Source: Sphingopyxis sp.
GTDB lineage: Bacteria; Pseudomonadota; Alphaproteobacteria; Sphingomonadales; Sphingomonadaceae
Assembly (NCBI RefSeq): GCF_019459305.1
Contig: NZ_JAIBES010000066.1
Coordinates: forward strand, 1 to 64,000
Length of the DNA: 64,000 nt
Direction: 5' to 3'
Part shown: positions 25,389 through 34,567 of the stretch, in pieces
Layout: the number at the start of each line of letters is the position of its first letter
How positions within the stretch are numbered: the stretch's first letter is position 1
Position numbers and translations under genes: made by a program
Notes under the pieces: generated by a model
The model's database searches: none
What the model was told of the DNA's origin: nothing
What the model saw: the letters and a program-made list of their open reading frames with translations, nothing else

Positions 25389-25922
25389 CTACGCCGCTTT
25401 GCGCATCTTCATCAGCTTCTTCAGAACCATCTCGCGCTTCAACCGCGACAGATGGTCGATGAACAAAATGCCTTCAAGATGGTCATGCTCGTGCTGGATG
25501 CACGTCGCCATCAGCCCGGTCATGCGTTCCTGGTGATGCTTGCCATCTTCATCCTGCCAATCAACGGTTACCTCGGCGGGGCGCGTCACATCGGCATATT
25601 GTTCGGGGACCGACAGGCAGCCTTCCGAATAGACGCTATGTTCCTCGCTCTCGTCGGAAAACACGGGGTTGATGAACACGCGCGGCTCGCGGATCACGTT
25701 TTTGCCCTCTTCATCCTCGGGATCGGGTTCCTGCAAGTCGATCACCAGGATGCGCTTCGCCACCCCGACCTGAATCGCCGCCAGCCCGATACCGGGCGCG
25801 TCATACATCGTCTCGAACATATCGGCGACCAACTGCTTCAGCTCTGCATCGAAGGTCTCGACGGGCTTGGAAATGACGCGCAGCCGGGGATCCGGGGTCT
25901 CTATGATAGGGAGTAAGGCCAT
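25389..25922 (-). CDS. def: Peptide deformylase
   Basis: A metalloenzyme of 177 residues that removes the formyl group from nascent N-termini. The three motifs are present: GIGLAAIQVG, EGCLSVPEQ with the metal-binding Cys, and QHEHDHLEG with the HExxH-type pair of histidines and the catalytic Glu. It is convergent with grpE. A small membrane-protein gene and recR lie upstream on the same strand. Confidence 0.96.
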   Translation of the reverse strand: MALLPIIETPDPRLRVISKPVETFDAELKQLVADMFETMYDAPGIGLAAIQVGVAKRILVIDLQEPDPEDEEGKNVIREPRVFINPVFSDESEEHSVYSEGCLSVPEQYADVTRPAEVTVDWQDEDGKHHQERMTGLMATCIQHEHDHLEGILFIDHLSRLKREMVLKKLMKMRKAA

Positions 25923-25962
25923 GGGGGTCAGGTATGGTCGGCGGAGCGTTGGGTCAAGGGGG

Positions 25963-26367
25963 CTAGCGTTTACGCCGCCGCTTTGCCTTTAGCTCGCTTT
26001 CGGTGTGAGCATATTCGGGCGGCAGTTCGTATTTCCCGAATCTATCGTAGTGACGCGAACTTTTGGCTGACTGTGCCTTCATCATCCGCAGGCTTCGCCA
26101 ATTCAAAAATATTGTCCAAATGACAGCCCAAATTAGTAGCGTTGCTAGCCGCGTAATAGGTTCGCTCAGCGTATCCACGCCGACGAAAGGGGCGAATATG
26201 GCGATTGGGACTATAGCGGGCACGAGCATTACACCCGTCATCCGGCTTGCGGTATTGCCAATGCCCGTGATCAACCCATTTGCGAATTTTCGATCTAAAC
26301 TCGACTTAGCTCCGAGCTCACCCCACCGGCCTCCGCGCCCGTAGCGCCTGAGCCAACGTCCCCTCAT
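25963..26367 (-). CDS. Small hypothetical membrane protein
   Basis: A probable 134-residue protein with two hydrophobic segments (about residues 37-60 and 72-92) and a strongly basic C-terminus (KAKRRRKR). It is not a family I recognise. The start is uncertain: the ATG at 26367 overlaps the end of recR by 50 bases, and a longer frame to 26403 also exists. Its coding region is lower in GC than its neighbours, which may mean recent acquisition or weak constraint. It lies between recR and def on the same strand. Confidence 0.5.
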   Translation of the reverse strand: MRGRWLRRYGRGGRWGELGAKSSLDRKFANGLITGIGNTASRMTGVMLVPAIVPIAIFAPFVGVDTLSEPITRLATLLIWAVIWTIFLNWRSLRMMKAQSAKSSRHYDRFGKYELPPEYAHTESELKAKRRRKR

Positions 26368-26914
26368 CAAGATAATCGAGTTCACCCCCCACCGGCAGAC
26401 CATGCGCCAGCTGCGTCAGCCGCACCGGATAGCCCTCCAGCCGTTCGGCCAGATAATGCGCGGTCGTCTGCCCCTCCAGCGTCGCATTCATCGCCAGCAC
26501 GACCTCGTCGATGCCGCCCGCGGCGACGCGCGCGACCAGCGCGTCGATCGCCAGGTCCTGCGGACGGATGCCCTCCAGTGCCGAGAGTCGCCCACCCAGC
26601 ACATGATATTTGCCGGGAAACAACCGCGATTTGTCGAGCGCCCACAGGTCCGACACCTCCTCGACGACGCACAGCGACCGCGCATCGCGGCGCGGGTCGG
26701 CGCAGATCGCGCAGGGGTCGTGCGTGTCGACATTGCCGCAGATGGTGCAGGTGACGAGCCGTTCGGACACCGTTTGCAACGCCGCGAGCAGCGGCACGAA
26801 CGCGGACTCGCGTTTCTTCATCAAATGCAGCACCGCGCGCCGCGCCGACCGCGGGCCGAGGCCGGGGAGACGGGCGAGTTGCTGGACGAGGGCTTCGATT
26901 TCGGTGGAGGCCAT
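26318..26914 (-). CDS. recR: Recombination protein RecR
   Basis: RecR (198 residues) works with RecF/RecO to load RecA at gaps. It has the N-terminal helix-hairpin-helix ([15 protein letters not shown]), a four-cysteine zinc finger ([16 protein letters not shown]), the Toprim domain ([13 protein letters not shown] and [15 protein letters not shown]) and the Walker-B-like end [18 protein letters not shown]. The frame runs 55 codons further upstream through a repeat; ATG 26914 matches the family start. It is divergent from fmt. Confidence 0.95.
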   Translation of the reverse strand: MASTEIEALVQQLARLPGLGPRSARRAVLHLMKKRESAFVPLLAALQTVSERLVTCTICGNVDTHDPCAICADPRRDARSLCVVEEVSDLWALDKSRLFPGKYHVLGGRLSALEGIRPQDLAIDALVARVAAGGIDEVVLAMNATLEGQTTAHYLAERLEGYPVRLTQLAHGLPVGGELDYLDEGTLAQALRARRPVG

Positions 26915-26971
26915 GGTGAGGTGGTAGTGGCGCGCAGGGATGCGCGCAATATCCCTTCCCGACACCCTCCT

Positions 26972-27044
26972 CGTCACCCCGAACTTGATCCGGGGTCCAT
27001 GCCGCCGGCGCCGCAATGGATGCCGGATCAAATCCGGCATGACG
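26972..27044. repeat. REP-like inverted repeat, family C, copy 2
   Basis: Left arm beginning CGTCACCCCGAACTTGATCC at 26972 and right arm ending GGATCAAATCCGGCATGACG at 27044. It lies between the divergent recR and fmt genes, so it would be in the 5' region of both. Confidence 0.7.
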
Positions 27045-27099
27045 AAGAAGCCGAGCATCAATCTTGCACAACCCCGCATCCTCCGCCAAAGCCCGCACC

Positions 27100-28020
27100 A
27101 TGCGTATCGCCTTCATGGGAACGCCGCCCTTTGCGGTGCCGACGCTCGCTGCGCTGCACGCCGCGGGCCACGACATCGCGGCCGTCTATACCCAGCCGCC
27201 GCGCCCGGCGCAGCGCGGCAAGAAATTTCAGAAAAGCCCGGTGCAGGTCTGGGCCGAAGACCATGGCCTGCCGGTCCGCACGCCCAAAAGCCTGAAGGGC
27301 GCCGAGGAGCAGGCCGCGTTCGCCGCGCTGAACCTCGATATCGCAGTCGTCGCCGCCTACGGCCTGATCCTGCCGCCCGCGATCCTCGATGCGCCGCGCG
27401 AGGGATGCCTCAATGTCCATGGTTCGATCCTGCCACGCTGGCGCGGCGCCGCGCCGGTGCAGCGCGCCATCCTGGCGGGCGACGCCGAAACCGGGGTGAC
27501 GATCATGCAGATGGACGTCGGGCTCGACACCGGCGCGATGCGGCTGGTCGAGCCGACCCCGATCGGACGCAAGACTGCGGGCGTGCTGACGCACGAACTC
27601 GCCGAAATGGGCGCGCTTATGATGCGGCGGGTGCTGAGCGAGCTCCACGCCTTTCCGCCGGTGCCGCAGCCCGACGACGGCGTCACCTATGCCGCCAAGA
27701 TCGACAAGAGCGAAGCGCGGCTCGATTTCTTGGTCGGCGCGGTGCAGGTCGAACGCCAGATACGCGCGTTCAACCCGCTACCGGGGGCGTTTTTCGAGCT
27801 GGAGGGCGATCGCTACAAGATATTGGCGGCCGAGGTTGTGCATCCTGGCGAGACGGTCGCGGGGGCGGCGCCCGGTGTGACGCTCGACGATGCTCTCACC
27901 ATCGCCTGCAACCCCGGCGCGATCCGCGCGACGCGGGTTCAGCGTGCGGGCAAGCCTGCGATGGAAGCGGGCGAATTGCTGCGCGGGCGGGCGATTTCGG
28001 CGGGGACGCGGCTTACCTAA
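27100..28020 (+). CDS. fmt: Methionyl-tRNA formyltransferase
   Basis: Formylates initiator Met-tRNA with 10-formyltetrahydrofolate (306 residues). It starts [16 protein letters not shown], has the catalytic [12 protein letters not shown] with the Asn and His of the active site and [10 protein letters not shown] with the catalytic Asp, and the C-terminal OB-like domain. The frame opens 12 codons earlier, but ATG 27100 matches homologues. It is followed by a repeat element and truA on the same strand. Confidence 0.96.
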   Translation: MRIAFMGTPPFAVPTLAALHAAGHDIAAVYTQPPRPAQRGKKFQKSPVQVWAEDHGLPVRTPKSLKGAEEQAAFAALNLDIAVVAAYGLILPPAILDAPREGCLNVHGSILPRWRGAAPVQRAILAGDAETGVTIMQMDVGLDTGAMRLVEPTPIGRKTAGVLTHELAEMGALMMRRVLSELHAFPPVPQPDDGVTYAAKIDKSEARLDFLVGAVQVERQIRAFNPLPGAFFELEGDRYKILAAEVVHPGETVAGAAPGVTLDDALTIACNPGAIRATRVQRAGKPAMEAGELLRGRAISAGTRLT

Positions 28021-28021
28021 T

Positions 28022-28103
28022 TCCGTTCGCATCGAGCGTAGTCGAGATGCCCATCGGTGGTGTGCGCCTTCGGGGTGTCTCGACTTCGCTCGACACGAAC
28101 GGC
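28022..28103. repeat. REP-like inverted repeat, family E, copy 1
   Basis: Left arm at about 28023-28050 and right arm at 28074-28102 share the core TCGAGCG(A/T)AGTCGAGA and end in CCGTTCG. It separates fmt from truA. The second copy is at 34021. Confidence 0.7.
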
Positions 28104-28116
28104 TAAAGGGGCGGCG

Positions 28117-28857
28117 ATGACAAGATTTGCCCTCACCATCGAATATGACGGCCGCCCTTACATGGGCTGGCAGCGGCAGGCGCATGGCCCCAGCGTTCAG
28201 CAGGCGATCGAGGAAGCGATCCACCGCTTCACCGCCGAGACGGTGCAGGTGTTCAGCGCCGGGCGCACCGACGCCGGGGTCCATGCCATCGCAATGCGCG
28301 CGCATGTCGACATCGAAAAGTCACTGACTCCGTTCAAGCTGACCGAGGCGCTCAATGCCCAGCTGCGCCCCGCACCGATCGCGGTCCTTGCCGCGGAGGT
28401 CGTCCCCGACGACTGGCACGCGCGCTTTGCGTGCATCGGGCGGTCTTACGAATATCGCATCGTCAACCGCCGCGCGCCGCTGACATGGGACAAGGGGCTG
28501 TCGTGGCAGGTCGCGCGGCCCTTGAACGCCGATGCGATGCACGCCGCGGCGCAGGCGCTCGTCGGCCTGCATGATTTCACCACCTTTCGGTCGGCGCATT
28601 GCCAGTCGCAAAGCCCGGTGAAGACGCTCGATAAGCTGACCGTCAGCCGCCACGGCGACGAGCTGATCATCGAGGCTGCGGCGCGCAGCTTTCTGCACCA
28701 TCAGGTTCGATCGATGGTCGGAAGTCTGTCGCTGGTCGGGCATGGAAGATGGTCGGCGGGGGATCTGAAGGATGCGCTGGCGGCGGCGGATCGCAATGCG
28801 CTGGGGCTGAATGCCCCGCCGGATGGGTTGTATTTTGTCGGAGCGACTTATCCCTGA
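28117..28857 (+). CDS. truA: tRNA pseudouridine(38-40) synthase
   Basis: TruA (246 residues) makes pseudouridine at positions 38-40 of tRNA anticodon stems. The catalytic Asp52 lies in [10 protein letters not shown], with the [14 protein letters not shown] start, a [12 protein letters not shown] stretch and [13 protein letters not shown] near the C-terminus. ATG 28117 is chosen over an upstream in-frame start that lies in the repeat. It follows fmt, probably on the same transcript. Confidence 0.95.
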   Translation: MTRFALTIEYDGRPYMGWQRQAHGPSVQQAIEEAIHRFTAETVQVFSAGRTDAGVHAIAMRAHVDIEKSLTPFKLTEALNAQLRPAPIAVLAAEVVPDDWHARFACIGRSYEYRIVNRRAPLTWDKGLSWQVARPLNADAMHAAAQALVGLHDFTTFRSAHCQSQSPVKTLDKLTVSRHGDELIIEAAARSFLHHQVRSMVGSLSLVGHGRWSAGDLKDALAAADRNALGLNAPPDGLYFVGATYP

Positions 28858-28888
28858 TCCCTCTCCCCTTGGGGAAGAGGACCGAACG

Positions 28889-28917
28889 AAAAAGGGCGGC
28901 CCTCTCGGACCGCCCTT
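28889..28917 (-). terminator. Intrinsic terminator after carD
   Basis: The eight-base arms AAGGGCGG (28892-28899) and CCGCCCTT (28910-28917) form a stem. On the minus strand it is followed by five T (28889-28893, partly in the stem), which suits carD, whose stop is 24 bases away. The stem could also end truA from the other side. Confidence 0.7.
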
Positions 28918-28940
28918 CCCTAAATCGCTAGCCTGCGCGC

Positions 28941-29468
28941 TTATACCTTTTCGGCGTAATACAGCGGCGCGTGCTCGTTCAAAATCTGAAGGATCTTCGC
29001 CTGCGCGGTCTTTTCGTCGCTCTCTTCCATCGCGCCGAGTTCGCGCGCGAGGCGGCTCGATGCCGCTTCAAAGATCTGGCGCTCCGAATAGCTCTGCTCG
29101 GGCTGGTCGTCGGCGCGGAACAGGTCGCGCGTCACTTCGGCGATCGACACCAGGTCACCCGAATTGATCTTCGCTTCATATTCTTGCGCGCGGCGCGACC
29201 ACATGGTGCGCTTGACCTTCGGCTTCGTGGTCAGCACCTGCAGCGCTTCTTTCAGGGTCTTGTCCGACGACAGCTTGCGCATCCCGACGCCTTCGGCCTT
29301 GTTCGTCGGTACGCGAAGCGTCATTTTTTCCTTTTCGAAGCGCAGAACATAGAGTTCGAGCTGCATCCCGGCGATTTCCGATTTCTGCAACTCGATGACG
29401 CGCCCCACGCCATGTTTGGGATAAACGACATAATCACCGACTTCGAACAAGAGCGTGCTTACGGACAT
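28941..29468 (-). CDS. carD: CarD family transcriptional regulator
   Basis: A 175-residue CarD/CdnL-type regulator that binds the RNA polymerase beta subunit and stabilises open promoter complexes, especially at rRNA and growth genes. The N-terminal RNAP-interaction module (VGDYVVYPKHGVGRVIEL) and the helical C-terminal DNA-binding part (WSRRAQEYEAKINSGD, ELGAMEESDEKTAQAKILQIL as separated pieces) are clear. AAAGGAA lies before ATG 29468; an upstream frame extension is not supported. It is followed by a terminator and has a long leader. Confidence 0.93.
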   Translation of the reverse strand: MSVSTLLFEVGDYVVYPKHGVGRVIELQKSEIAGMQLELYVLRFEKEKMTLRVPTNKAEGVGMRKLSSDKTLKEALQVLTTKPKVKRTMWSRRAQEYEAKINSGDLVSIAEVTRDLFRADDQPEQSYSERQIFEAASSRLARELGAMEESDEKTAQAKILQILNEHAPLYYAEKV

Positions 29469-29781
29469 GCAAATTCCTTTTGTTGTGCCTTGACCCCGAT
29501 CTGAAACTGCGACAACAACGGCGTATCCCACCCTCTAGCCAAGGGGGAACAGCATTCGGTCGGCGCTAGCCAGTCAGAGTGACAAGGGATATGGCTCCAT
29601 CGGAACGCCGCGAAACGCCCCAGCCCGAGACGGGAAGAGGCAGAATGTCAGCGCGTTGATATTTATTATAACAGATTCGCAACAAAATTGCCACCCCCGC
29701 CCGGGGATGCGCGAGCGCACCGCCTTGACGGCTGGGTGAACCCGTTTCAGGTTGCAACCAAATCGTGGAATGGGAGCGGAT
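29469..29781. other. Intergenic region between carD and the SDR gene (313 bases)
   Basis: This region separates two divergent genes and should hold both promoters. No gene was found. A local AT-rich patch at 29657-29675 contains a TATAAT on the minus strand. The rest is unremarkable. Confidence 0.5.
29665..29690 (-). promoter_or_regulatory. Candidate carD promoter with perfect -10 hexamer
   Basis: The minus strand reads TATAAT at 29670-29665, which is unusual in this GC-rich sequence. The upstream stretch GTGGCA at about 18 bases is a poor -35 match. If used, it would give a leader of roughly 190 bases before carD. Confidence 0.3.
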
Positions 29782-30600
29782 ATGAACGATCAGATCTGGT
29801 GGATTACCGGCGCCTCCTCGGGCATCGGCGCGGCGCTGGCACGGGCGCTGGGGGCCCGCGGCGCAAAGCTGATCCTGTCGGGACGCAACATCGCCGCTCT
29901 GGAAGCCGCCGCCGCCGATTGCGGTACCGAGACGCTGGTGCTGCCGTTCGAGGCGACCGATTATGCCGCCCTCCCCGCAATCGCCGCGCAGGCGTGGGGC
30001 TGGCAGGGCCGCATCGACGGCCTCGTCAACAATGCCGGTATCTCGCAGCGCAGCCTGGCGATCGACACCGACTTTGCCGTCTATCAACAGATTGTCGCGG
30101 TCGACCTGCTCGCCCCCATCGCGCTGACCCAGCAACTGCTGCCGCGCATGGTCGGCGCCGGCGGCGGCCAGATTGTCGCGATTTCCAGCGTCGCAGGCAT
30201 CACCGGGGTGCCGCTGCGTAGCGCCTATTGCGCCGCCAAGCACGGCCTCATCGGCTATCACGATAGCGTGCGGGCCGAGAATGAGCATCTGGGGCTGAAG
30301 GTTCTCGTGGTCGCGCCGGGGTCGGTCCAGACCAATGTCAGCCGCAACGCGCTGAACGCCGATGGCAGCGTGCGCGGGGAAAGCGACGCCGCGATCGACA
30401 ACGGCCTGTCGCCCGATTTCGCCGCCGCGCAGATCGTGGCCGCGGTCGATGCCGGGACGCGCGAACTGGTGGTGGCTGAAGGCGCCGAGGCGGCGATCGC
30501 GGCGCTGCGCCGCAGCGACCCCGACGCACTGTTCGACCGGATGAGCGCGATGGTGCAGGCGGGCTATGCGGCGCAGATGAAGGCGGCGAGCGCGTCCTAG
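29782..30600 (+). CDS. SDR family oxidoreductase
   Basis: A classical short-chain dehydrogenase/reductase of 272 residues. The NAD(P) motif TGASSGIG is at 9-16, NNAG at 83-86, the catalytic Ser near 135 (AISSVAG) and the Tyr149-x3-Lys153 pair (AYCAAKHG). Sequence resembles the Dhrs7/YqjQ-type group of SDRs. The substrate is unknown. ATG 29782 has GGGAGCGGA upstream. The gene is convergent with hppA across a bidirectional terminator. Confidence 0.88.
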   Translation: MNDQIWWITGASSGIGAALARALGARGAKLILSGRNIAALEAAAADCGTETLVLPFEATDYAALPAIAAQAWGWQGRIDGLVNNAGISQRSLAIDTDFAVYQQIVAVDLLAPIALTQQLLPRMVGAGGGQIVAISSVAGITGVPLRSAYCAAKHGLIGYHDSVRAENEHLGLKVLVVAPGSVQTNVSRNALNADGSVRGESDAAIDNGLSPDFAAAQIVAAVDAGTRELVVAEGAEAAIAALRRSDPDALFDRMSAMVQAGYAAQMKAASAS

Positions 30601-30704
30601 GCAGCGGCTAACGACTGGTTGCGGACGTTTCTTCTCCCCTCCCGCCTGCGCGGGAGGGGATACTCGCGCCCTTTGCCAACGTCCGCCCCCACCCCGACCC
30701 CGAC

Positions 30705-30743
30705 AAAAAAGCCCCGCCGGATCGCTCCGACGGGGCCTTTTTT
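30705..30743. terminator. Bidirectional intrinsic terminator between SDR gene and hppA
   Basis: Six A (30705-30710), a GC stem with GCCCCG pairing to CGGGGC (30711-30716 and 30731-30736, extended by imperfect pairs) and six T (30738-30743) make a terminator readable on both strands. It serves hppA from the right and the SDR gene from the left. Confidence 0.85.
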
Positions 30744-30761
30744 AGCCCGCAGGCAGATGCG

Positions 30762-32876
30762 TTAACCCGCAGCCAGTGCCGCGAGGAGCAGGATCGCCAC
30801 GATGTTGGTGATCTTGATCATCGGGTTGACCGCCGGACCCGCGGTATCCTTGTACGGATCGCCGACGGTGTCGCCGGTCACCGCGGCCTTATGGGCCTCG
30901 CTACCCTTGCCACCGTGGTTGCCGTCTTCGATATATTTCTTCGCATTGTCCCATGCACCGCCGCCCGAGGTCATCGAGATGGCAACGAAAAGACCGCCGA
31001 CGATCACGCCGAGGAGCAATGCGCCAAGCGCTTCGAGCGCCGCGACCTGCCCCGCCACCGCCAGGATGACGAAATAGACGACGATCGGTGCCAGCACCGG
31101 CAGCAGTGACGGGATGATCATTTCCTTGATCGCCGCCTTGGTCACCAGATCGACCGTGCGCGCATAATCGGGCTTGCTCTCATAGGTCATGATGCCCGGG
31201 TTGTTCTTGAACTGGTCGCGAACATCCTTGACCACCTCGCCCGCTGCGCGGCCGACCGCAGTCATGCCCATTGCTCCGAACAGGTACGGCAGCAACGCGC
31301 CGAGCAGCAGCCCGACGATGACATAAGGCGACGACAGCGAGAACGTCAGCGGCTCGGTCAGCCCGAGCTTCGCCGAATATTCGGTAATGTCGGCGGTGTA
31401 GGTACCGAACAGCACCAGCGCCGCGAGACCCGCCGAGCCGATCGCATAACCCTTGGTCACCGCCTTGGTCGTGTTGCCCACGGCGTCGAGCAGGTCGGTC
31501 TTTTCGCGCACCGACTCATCGAGTCCCGCCATTTCGGCAATGCCACCGGCATTGTCGGTGACCGGGCCATAAGCGTCGAGCGCCACAACCATGCCCGCCA
31601 GCGCGAGCATTGCGGTGGCGGCAAAGGCGATGCCGATGATGCCCGCCAGGATATAGGCGATGATGATGCCCGCACAGATGACCAGCGTCGGCAGCGCCGT
31701 CGATTCAAGGCTGATCGCCAGCCCCTGAATGACGTTGGTGCCGTGGCCGGTTTCCGATGCCTTGGCGATCGACCGCACCGGGCGATAGTTGGTCCCGGTG
31801 TAATATTCGGTGATCCAGATGATCAGCCCGGTGATGACAAGGCCAAGCAGCGAGCAATAGAACAGATCCATGCCGTTAAAGGTCGTGCCGACCACATCGG
31901 TGGTCATGTCGCCCTGCAGGATATAGCTGGTCGAGAACCAGATCGCCGGGACCGAGAGGACCGCGGTGACCAGGAAGCCCTTGTACATCGCGCCCATCAC
32001 GTTGGTTCCGCCGCCCAGGCGGACGAAATAGGTACCGATGATCGAAGTAATGATGCAGACGCCGCCCATCAGCAGCGGCAGGCTCATCAACGGCACGAGC
32101 ATATCGCCCGCACCCTTCAGCAGCAGCGCCATCAGCACCATCGTGGCGCCGACAGTGACGACATAGGTCTCGAACAGATCGGCGGCCATACCGGCGCAGT
32201 CGCCGACATTGTCACCGACGTTATCGGCGATCACCGCAGGGTTGCGTGGATCGTCTTCAGGGATTCCGGCCTCGACCTTGCCGACCAGATCGGCCCCGAC
32301 GTCGGCGGCCTTGGTAAAGATACCGCCGCCCAGGCGCGCGAAGATCGAGATCAGCGAGGCGCCGAACGCCAGCGCGACGAGCGCGTCGACGACGGTGCGA
32401 TCCTCACCGCCAACGGTGAACCCACCGGGACCGATCAGATACCAGAAAAAGACCGAGATCGCGAGCAGGGCGAGGCCTGCCACCAGCATGCCGGTTATCG
32501 CGCCGGCGCGGAACGCCATGGTCAGGCCCGCCTGAAGGCCCGTCTGCGCCGCAGCGGCGGTGCGGACGTTGGCTTTCACCGAGATATTCATGCCGACGAA
32601 ACCGGCCACGCCCGACAGAACGGCGCCGATAACAAAGCCGGTCGCCGAAATCGCGCCAAGGAAAAACCCGACGAGAATGGCGACAACGACGCCGACAATG
32701 GCGATGGTGCGATATTGGCGGCCCAGATAGGCCTTGGCGCCTTCCTGAATGGCGGCGGCAATTTCCTGCATCTTTTCATTACCCGGCGAGGCGCTGAGCA
32801 CCTGACGCGAGGTAATGAAGCCATAGAGCACGGCAATAAGGCCGCACGCTATCGCGATCATAACCGGATCAATCAT
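30762..32876 (-). CDS. hppA: K+-independent H+-translocating inorganic pyrophosphatase
   Basis: A membrane-bound pyrophosphatase (704 residues, about 16 transmembrane helices) that uses pyrophosphate hydrolysis to pump protons. The substrate site [20 protein letters not shown] is at about 192-211 and [13 protein letters not shown] follows (218-230). At 468-471 the motif GNTTK carries Lys471 where K+-dependent enzymes have Ala, which marks the K+-independent subclass. It lies downstream of thiL on the same strand, 179 bases away, and ends at a strong terminator. Confidence 0.96.
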   Translation of the reverse strand: MIDPVMIAIACGLIAVLYGFITSRQVLSASPGNEKMQEIAAAIQEGAKAYLGRQYRTIAIVGVVVAILVGFFLGAISATGFVIGAVLSGVAGFVGMNISVKANVRTAAAAQTGLQAGLTMAFRAGAITGMLVAGLALLAISVFFWYLIGPGGFTVGGEDRTVVDALVALAFGASLISIFARLGGGIFTKAADVGADLVGKVEAGIPEDDPRNPAVIADNVGDNVGDCAGMAADLFETYVVTVGATMVLMALLLKGAGDMLVPLMSLPLLMGGVCIITSIIGTYFVRLGGGTNVMGAMYKGFLVTAVLSVPAIWFSTSYILQGDMTTDVVGTTFNGMDLFYCSLLGLVITGLIIWITEYYTGTNYRPVRSIAKASETGHGTNVIQGLAISLESTALPTLVICAGIIIAYILAGIIGIAFAATAMLALAGMVVALDAYGPVTDNAGGIAEMAGLDESVREKTDLLDAVGNTTKAVTKGYAIGSAGLAALVLFGTYTADITEYSAKLGLTEPLTFSLSSPYVIVGLLLGALLPYLFGAMGMTAVGRAAGEVVKDVRDQFKNNPGIMTYESKPDYARTVDLVTKAAIKEMIIPSLLPVLAPIVVYFVILAVAGQVAALEALGALLLGVIVGGLFVAISMTSGGGAWDNAKKYIEDGNHGGKGSEAHKAAVTGDTVGDPYKDTAGPAVNPMIKITNIVAILLLAALAAG

Positions 32877-33055
32877 GAATTTCCTTCCCCATTGAGCGGG
32901 GCGGAGTCAGGTGAATAGTCGAGCACGTCCGACTTATGATTGCCGGTTCGCCCTCTCCCCTGATGCGACCGCCCCTAAATTTGGACGCCGCGTTATGGGA
33001 AGAAAGAAAGCCTAGGGCAAGCCCGGTTTTTCGGCACATTTGTAACGGTTTCGCG

Positions 33056-33985
33056 TCAGTGTGTGAAACCGAGACGATCGGGCAGCACAATGCGCTGGGC
33101 GCGGTGCGTCAGCACAATTCCCGCGCCCACTCCGGCATGGCCGATCGGCGTCGCCAAGACATTCAGCCCCGCCGCAATTTCGCGGATTGCTCCCGTCGCG
33201 CCGGGATCGGCAGCGAACAACAGCTGATAATCATCGCCCGCCGTCGCCGCCGCGAGCCGCGTGTCGACGACATCGGGGCGCACGGCGAGCAACGCCGCCG
33301 ACAGCGGCACCGCCTCGAGCATCAGCACAAACTCGCACCCGCTCGCGTCCGCCATGCGTTGTGCGTCGATCAGCAGCCCGTCGGACACATCCATCATCGC
33401 GTGAACATGCGGCACCACCGCCTGCCCGAATGTCAGCTGCGGCTGCGGGCGGCGATAGGCGGTGAGGCAGGTCTCGTTCGCCTCCTCCTGCCCCAGCCGC
33501 ATCGCCAGCCCCAGCCCCGCATTGCCGATCGAACCGGTGACCCACAGCTGATCGCCCGGTTTCGCGCCGCCACGCGAGGGCGCCCCGCCAGGAGGCGCAC
33601 GGCCGATCGCGGTCAGCCCAAAGCTGCGCGGCGCGCCCGCAGGCACCCGCACCGTGTCGCCGCCAAGCAGGATGACGCCGAAGCGGCGCATCGCCAGGTC
33701 GAGACCTTCCACGAACGCCGCGTCCCATTGGTCGTCGCCGAGGCTGTAGCCGACAAGCACCCCGACCGGCGCCGCGCCCTTGGCGGCGAGGTCCGACAGG
33801 TTTACGGCGACGAGCTTCCACGCGACGTCCTGCGGGGTGTCGTCAGGCAGGAAGTGAATGCCCTCGACGATCATGTCGTGGGTGAGGACCAGCCCCTCCC
33901 ACTCGGCCGCATCGTCGGCGAGCCCGCGCGCCGCGGGATCGGTCGCGATGGCGCGCAGGCGAGTGATGAAATCGGCTTCGGACAT
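33056..33985 (-). CDS. thiL: Thiamine-monophosphate kinase
   Basis: ThiL (309 residues) phosphorylates thiamine monophosphate to the active diphosphate. The PurM-like two-domain fold shows as LTHDMIVEGIHF with its metal-binding Asp, NLSDLAAKGAAPVG and MMDVSDGLLIDAQRMADASG. The ATG at 33985 has GAGAGGG upstream and the frame extends eight codons further without support. It lies downstream of nusB, a common neighbour, with a palindromic repeat between. Confidence 0.95.
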   Translation of the reverse strand: MSEADFITRLRAIATDPAARGLADDAAEWEGLVLTHDMIVEGIHFLPDDTPQDVAWKLVAVNLSDLAAKGAAPVGVLVGYSLGDDQWDAAFVEGLDLAMRRFGVILLGGDTVRVPAGAPRSFGLTAIGRAPPGGAPSRGGAKPGDQLWVTGSIGNAGLGLAMRLGQEEANETCLTAYRRPQPQLTFGQAVVPHVHAMMDVSDGLLIDAQRMADASGCEFVLMLEAVPLSAALLAVRPDVVDTRLAAATAGDDYQLLFAADPGATGAIREIAAGLNVLATPIGHAGVGAGIVLTHRAQRIVLPDRLGFTH

Positions 33986-34020
33986 GCGCGACCCTCTCGC
34001 CCAAAACAATGTGCGCTAAT

Positions 34021-34102
34021 TCCGTTCATGTCGAGCGAAGTCGAGACACGCGTAAGACACGCTGGGCATCGGCGTGTCACCACTTCGCTCGACGCGAACG
34101 GT
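34021..34102. repeat. REP-like inverted repeat, family E, copy 2
   Basis: Arms at 34022-34049 (starting CCGTTCATGTCGAGCGAAG) and 34074-34101 (ending CTTCGCTCGACGCGAACGG) mirror copy 1. It sits between nusB and thiL. Confidence 0.75.
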
Positions 34103-34104
34103 TT

Positions 34105-34557
34105 CTAGCTATTCTTCCGCACGTCCTTACCAATCGCATCGAGCAGCCCGTTGGCAAACCCCGCCTCGCGCGCGTCGAAAAACGCTTTGGCGACATCGAC
34201 ATATTCGCTGACCACGGCACCGACCGGCACATCGCCGCGCGCGATCAGTTCATAGGCGCCGGCGCGCAGGATCGCCTTCATCGTGCGGTCGAGCCGCTCC
34301 ATCGACCAGCCGCTGGCCAGCCGCGTTATGATCGCCGCGTCAATCTCTTCGGATCGCGCCAGCGTACCCTTCACGATATCGTCAAAAAATTCGATGTCGG
34401 CGCCGGCATATTCAGCATCCTCGATCGTCGCGCCGATGCGGTGCTGGTGGAATTCGTGGATCAGCTTGGCGACCGGCGTCGCTTCCATCTCGTGCTGATA
34501 GAGCGCCTGGACGGCGGCGAGACGGGCGGCGGAGCGAGACTGAGAGCGTTTGTTCAT
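34105..34557 (-). CDS. nusB: Transcription antitermination factor NusB
   Basis: NusB (150 residues) binds boxA with NusE (S10) to promote rRNA antitermination. It is all helical and starts SRSAARLAAVQALYQHEMEATPV, with AIDAAI-type and ILRAGAYEL stretches (quoted as AIITRLASGWSMERLDR and ILRAGAYELI) and VVSEYVDVAKAFFD. ATG 34557 is ten bases after the hisD stop; an upstream frame extension is rejected. It is the third gene of a hisG-hisD-nusB operon. Confidence 0.94.
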   Translation of the reverse strand: MNKRSQSRSAARLAAVQALYQHEMEATPVAKLIHEFHQHRIGATIEDAEYAGADIEFFDDIVKGTLARSEEIDAAIITRLASGWSMERLDRTMKAILRAGAYELIARGDVPVGAVVSEYVDVAKAFFDAREAGFANGLLDAIGKDVRKNS

Positions 34558-34567
34558 GGTTCTTTTC

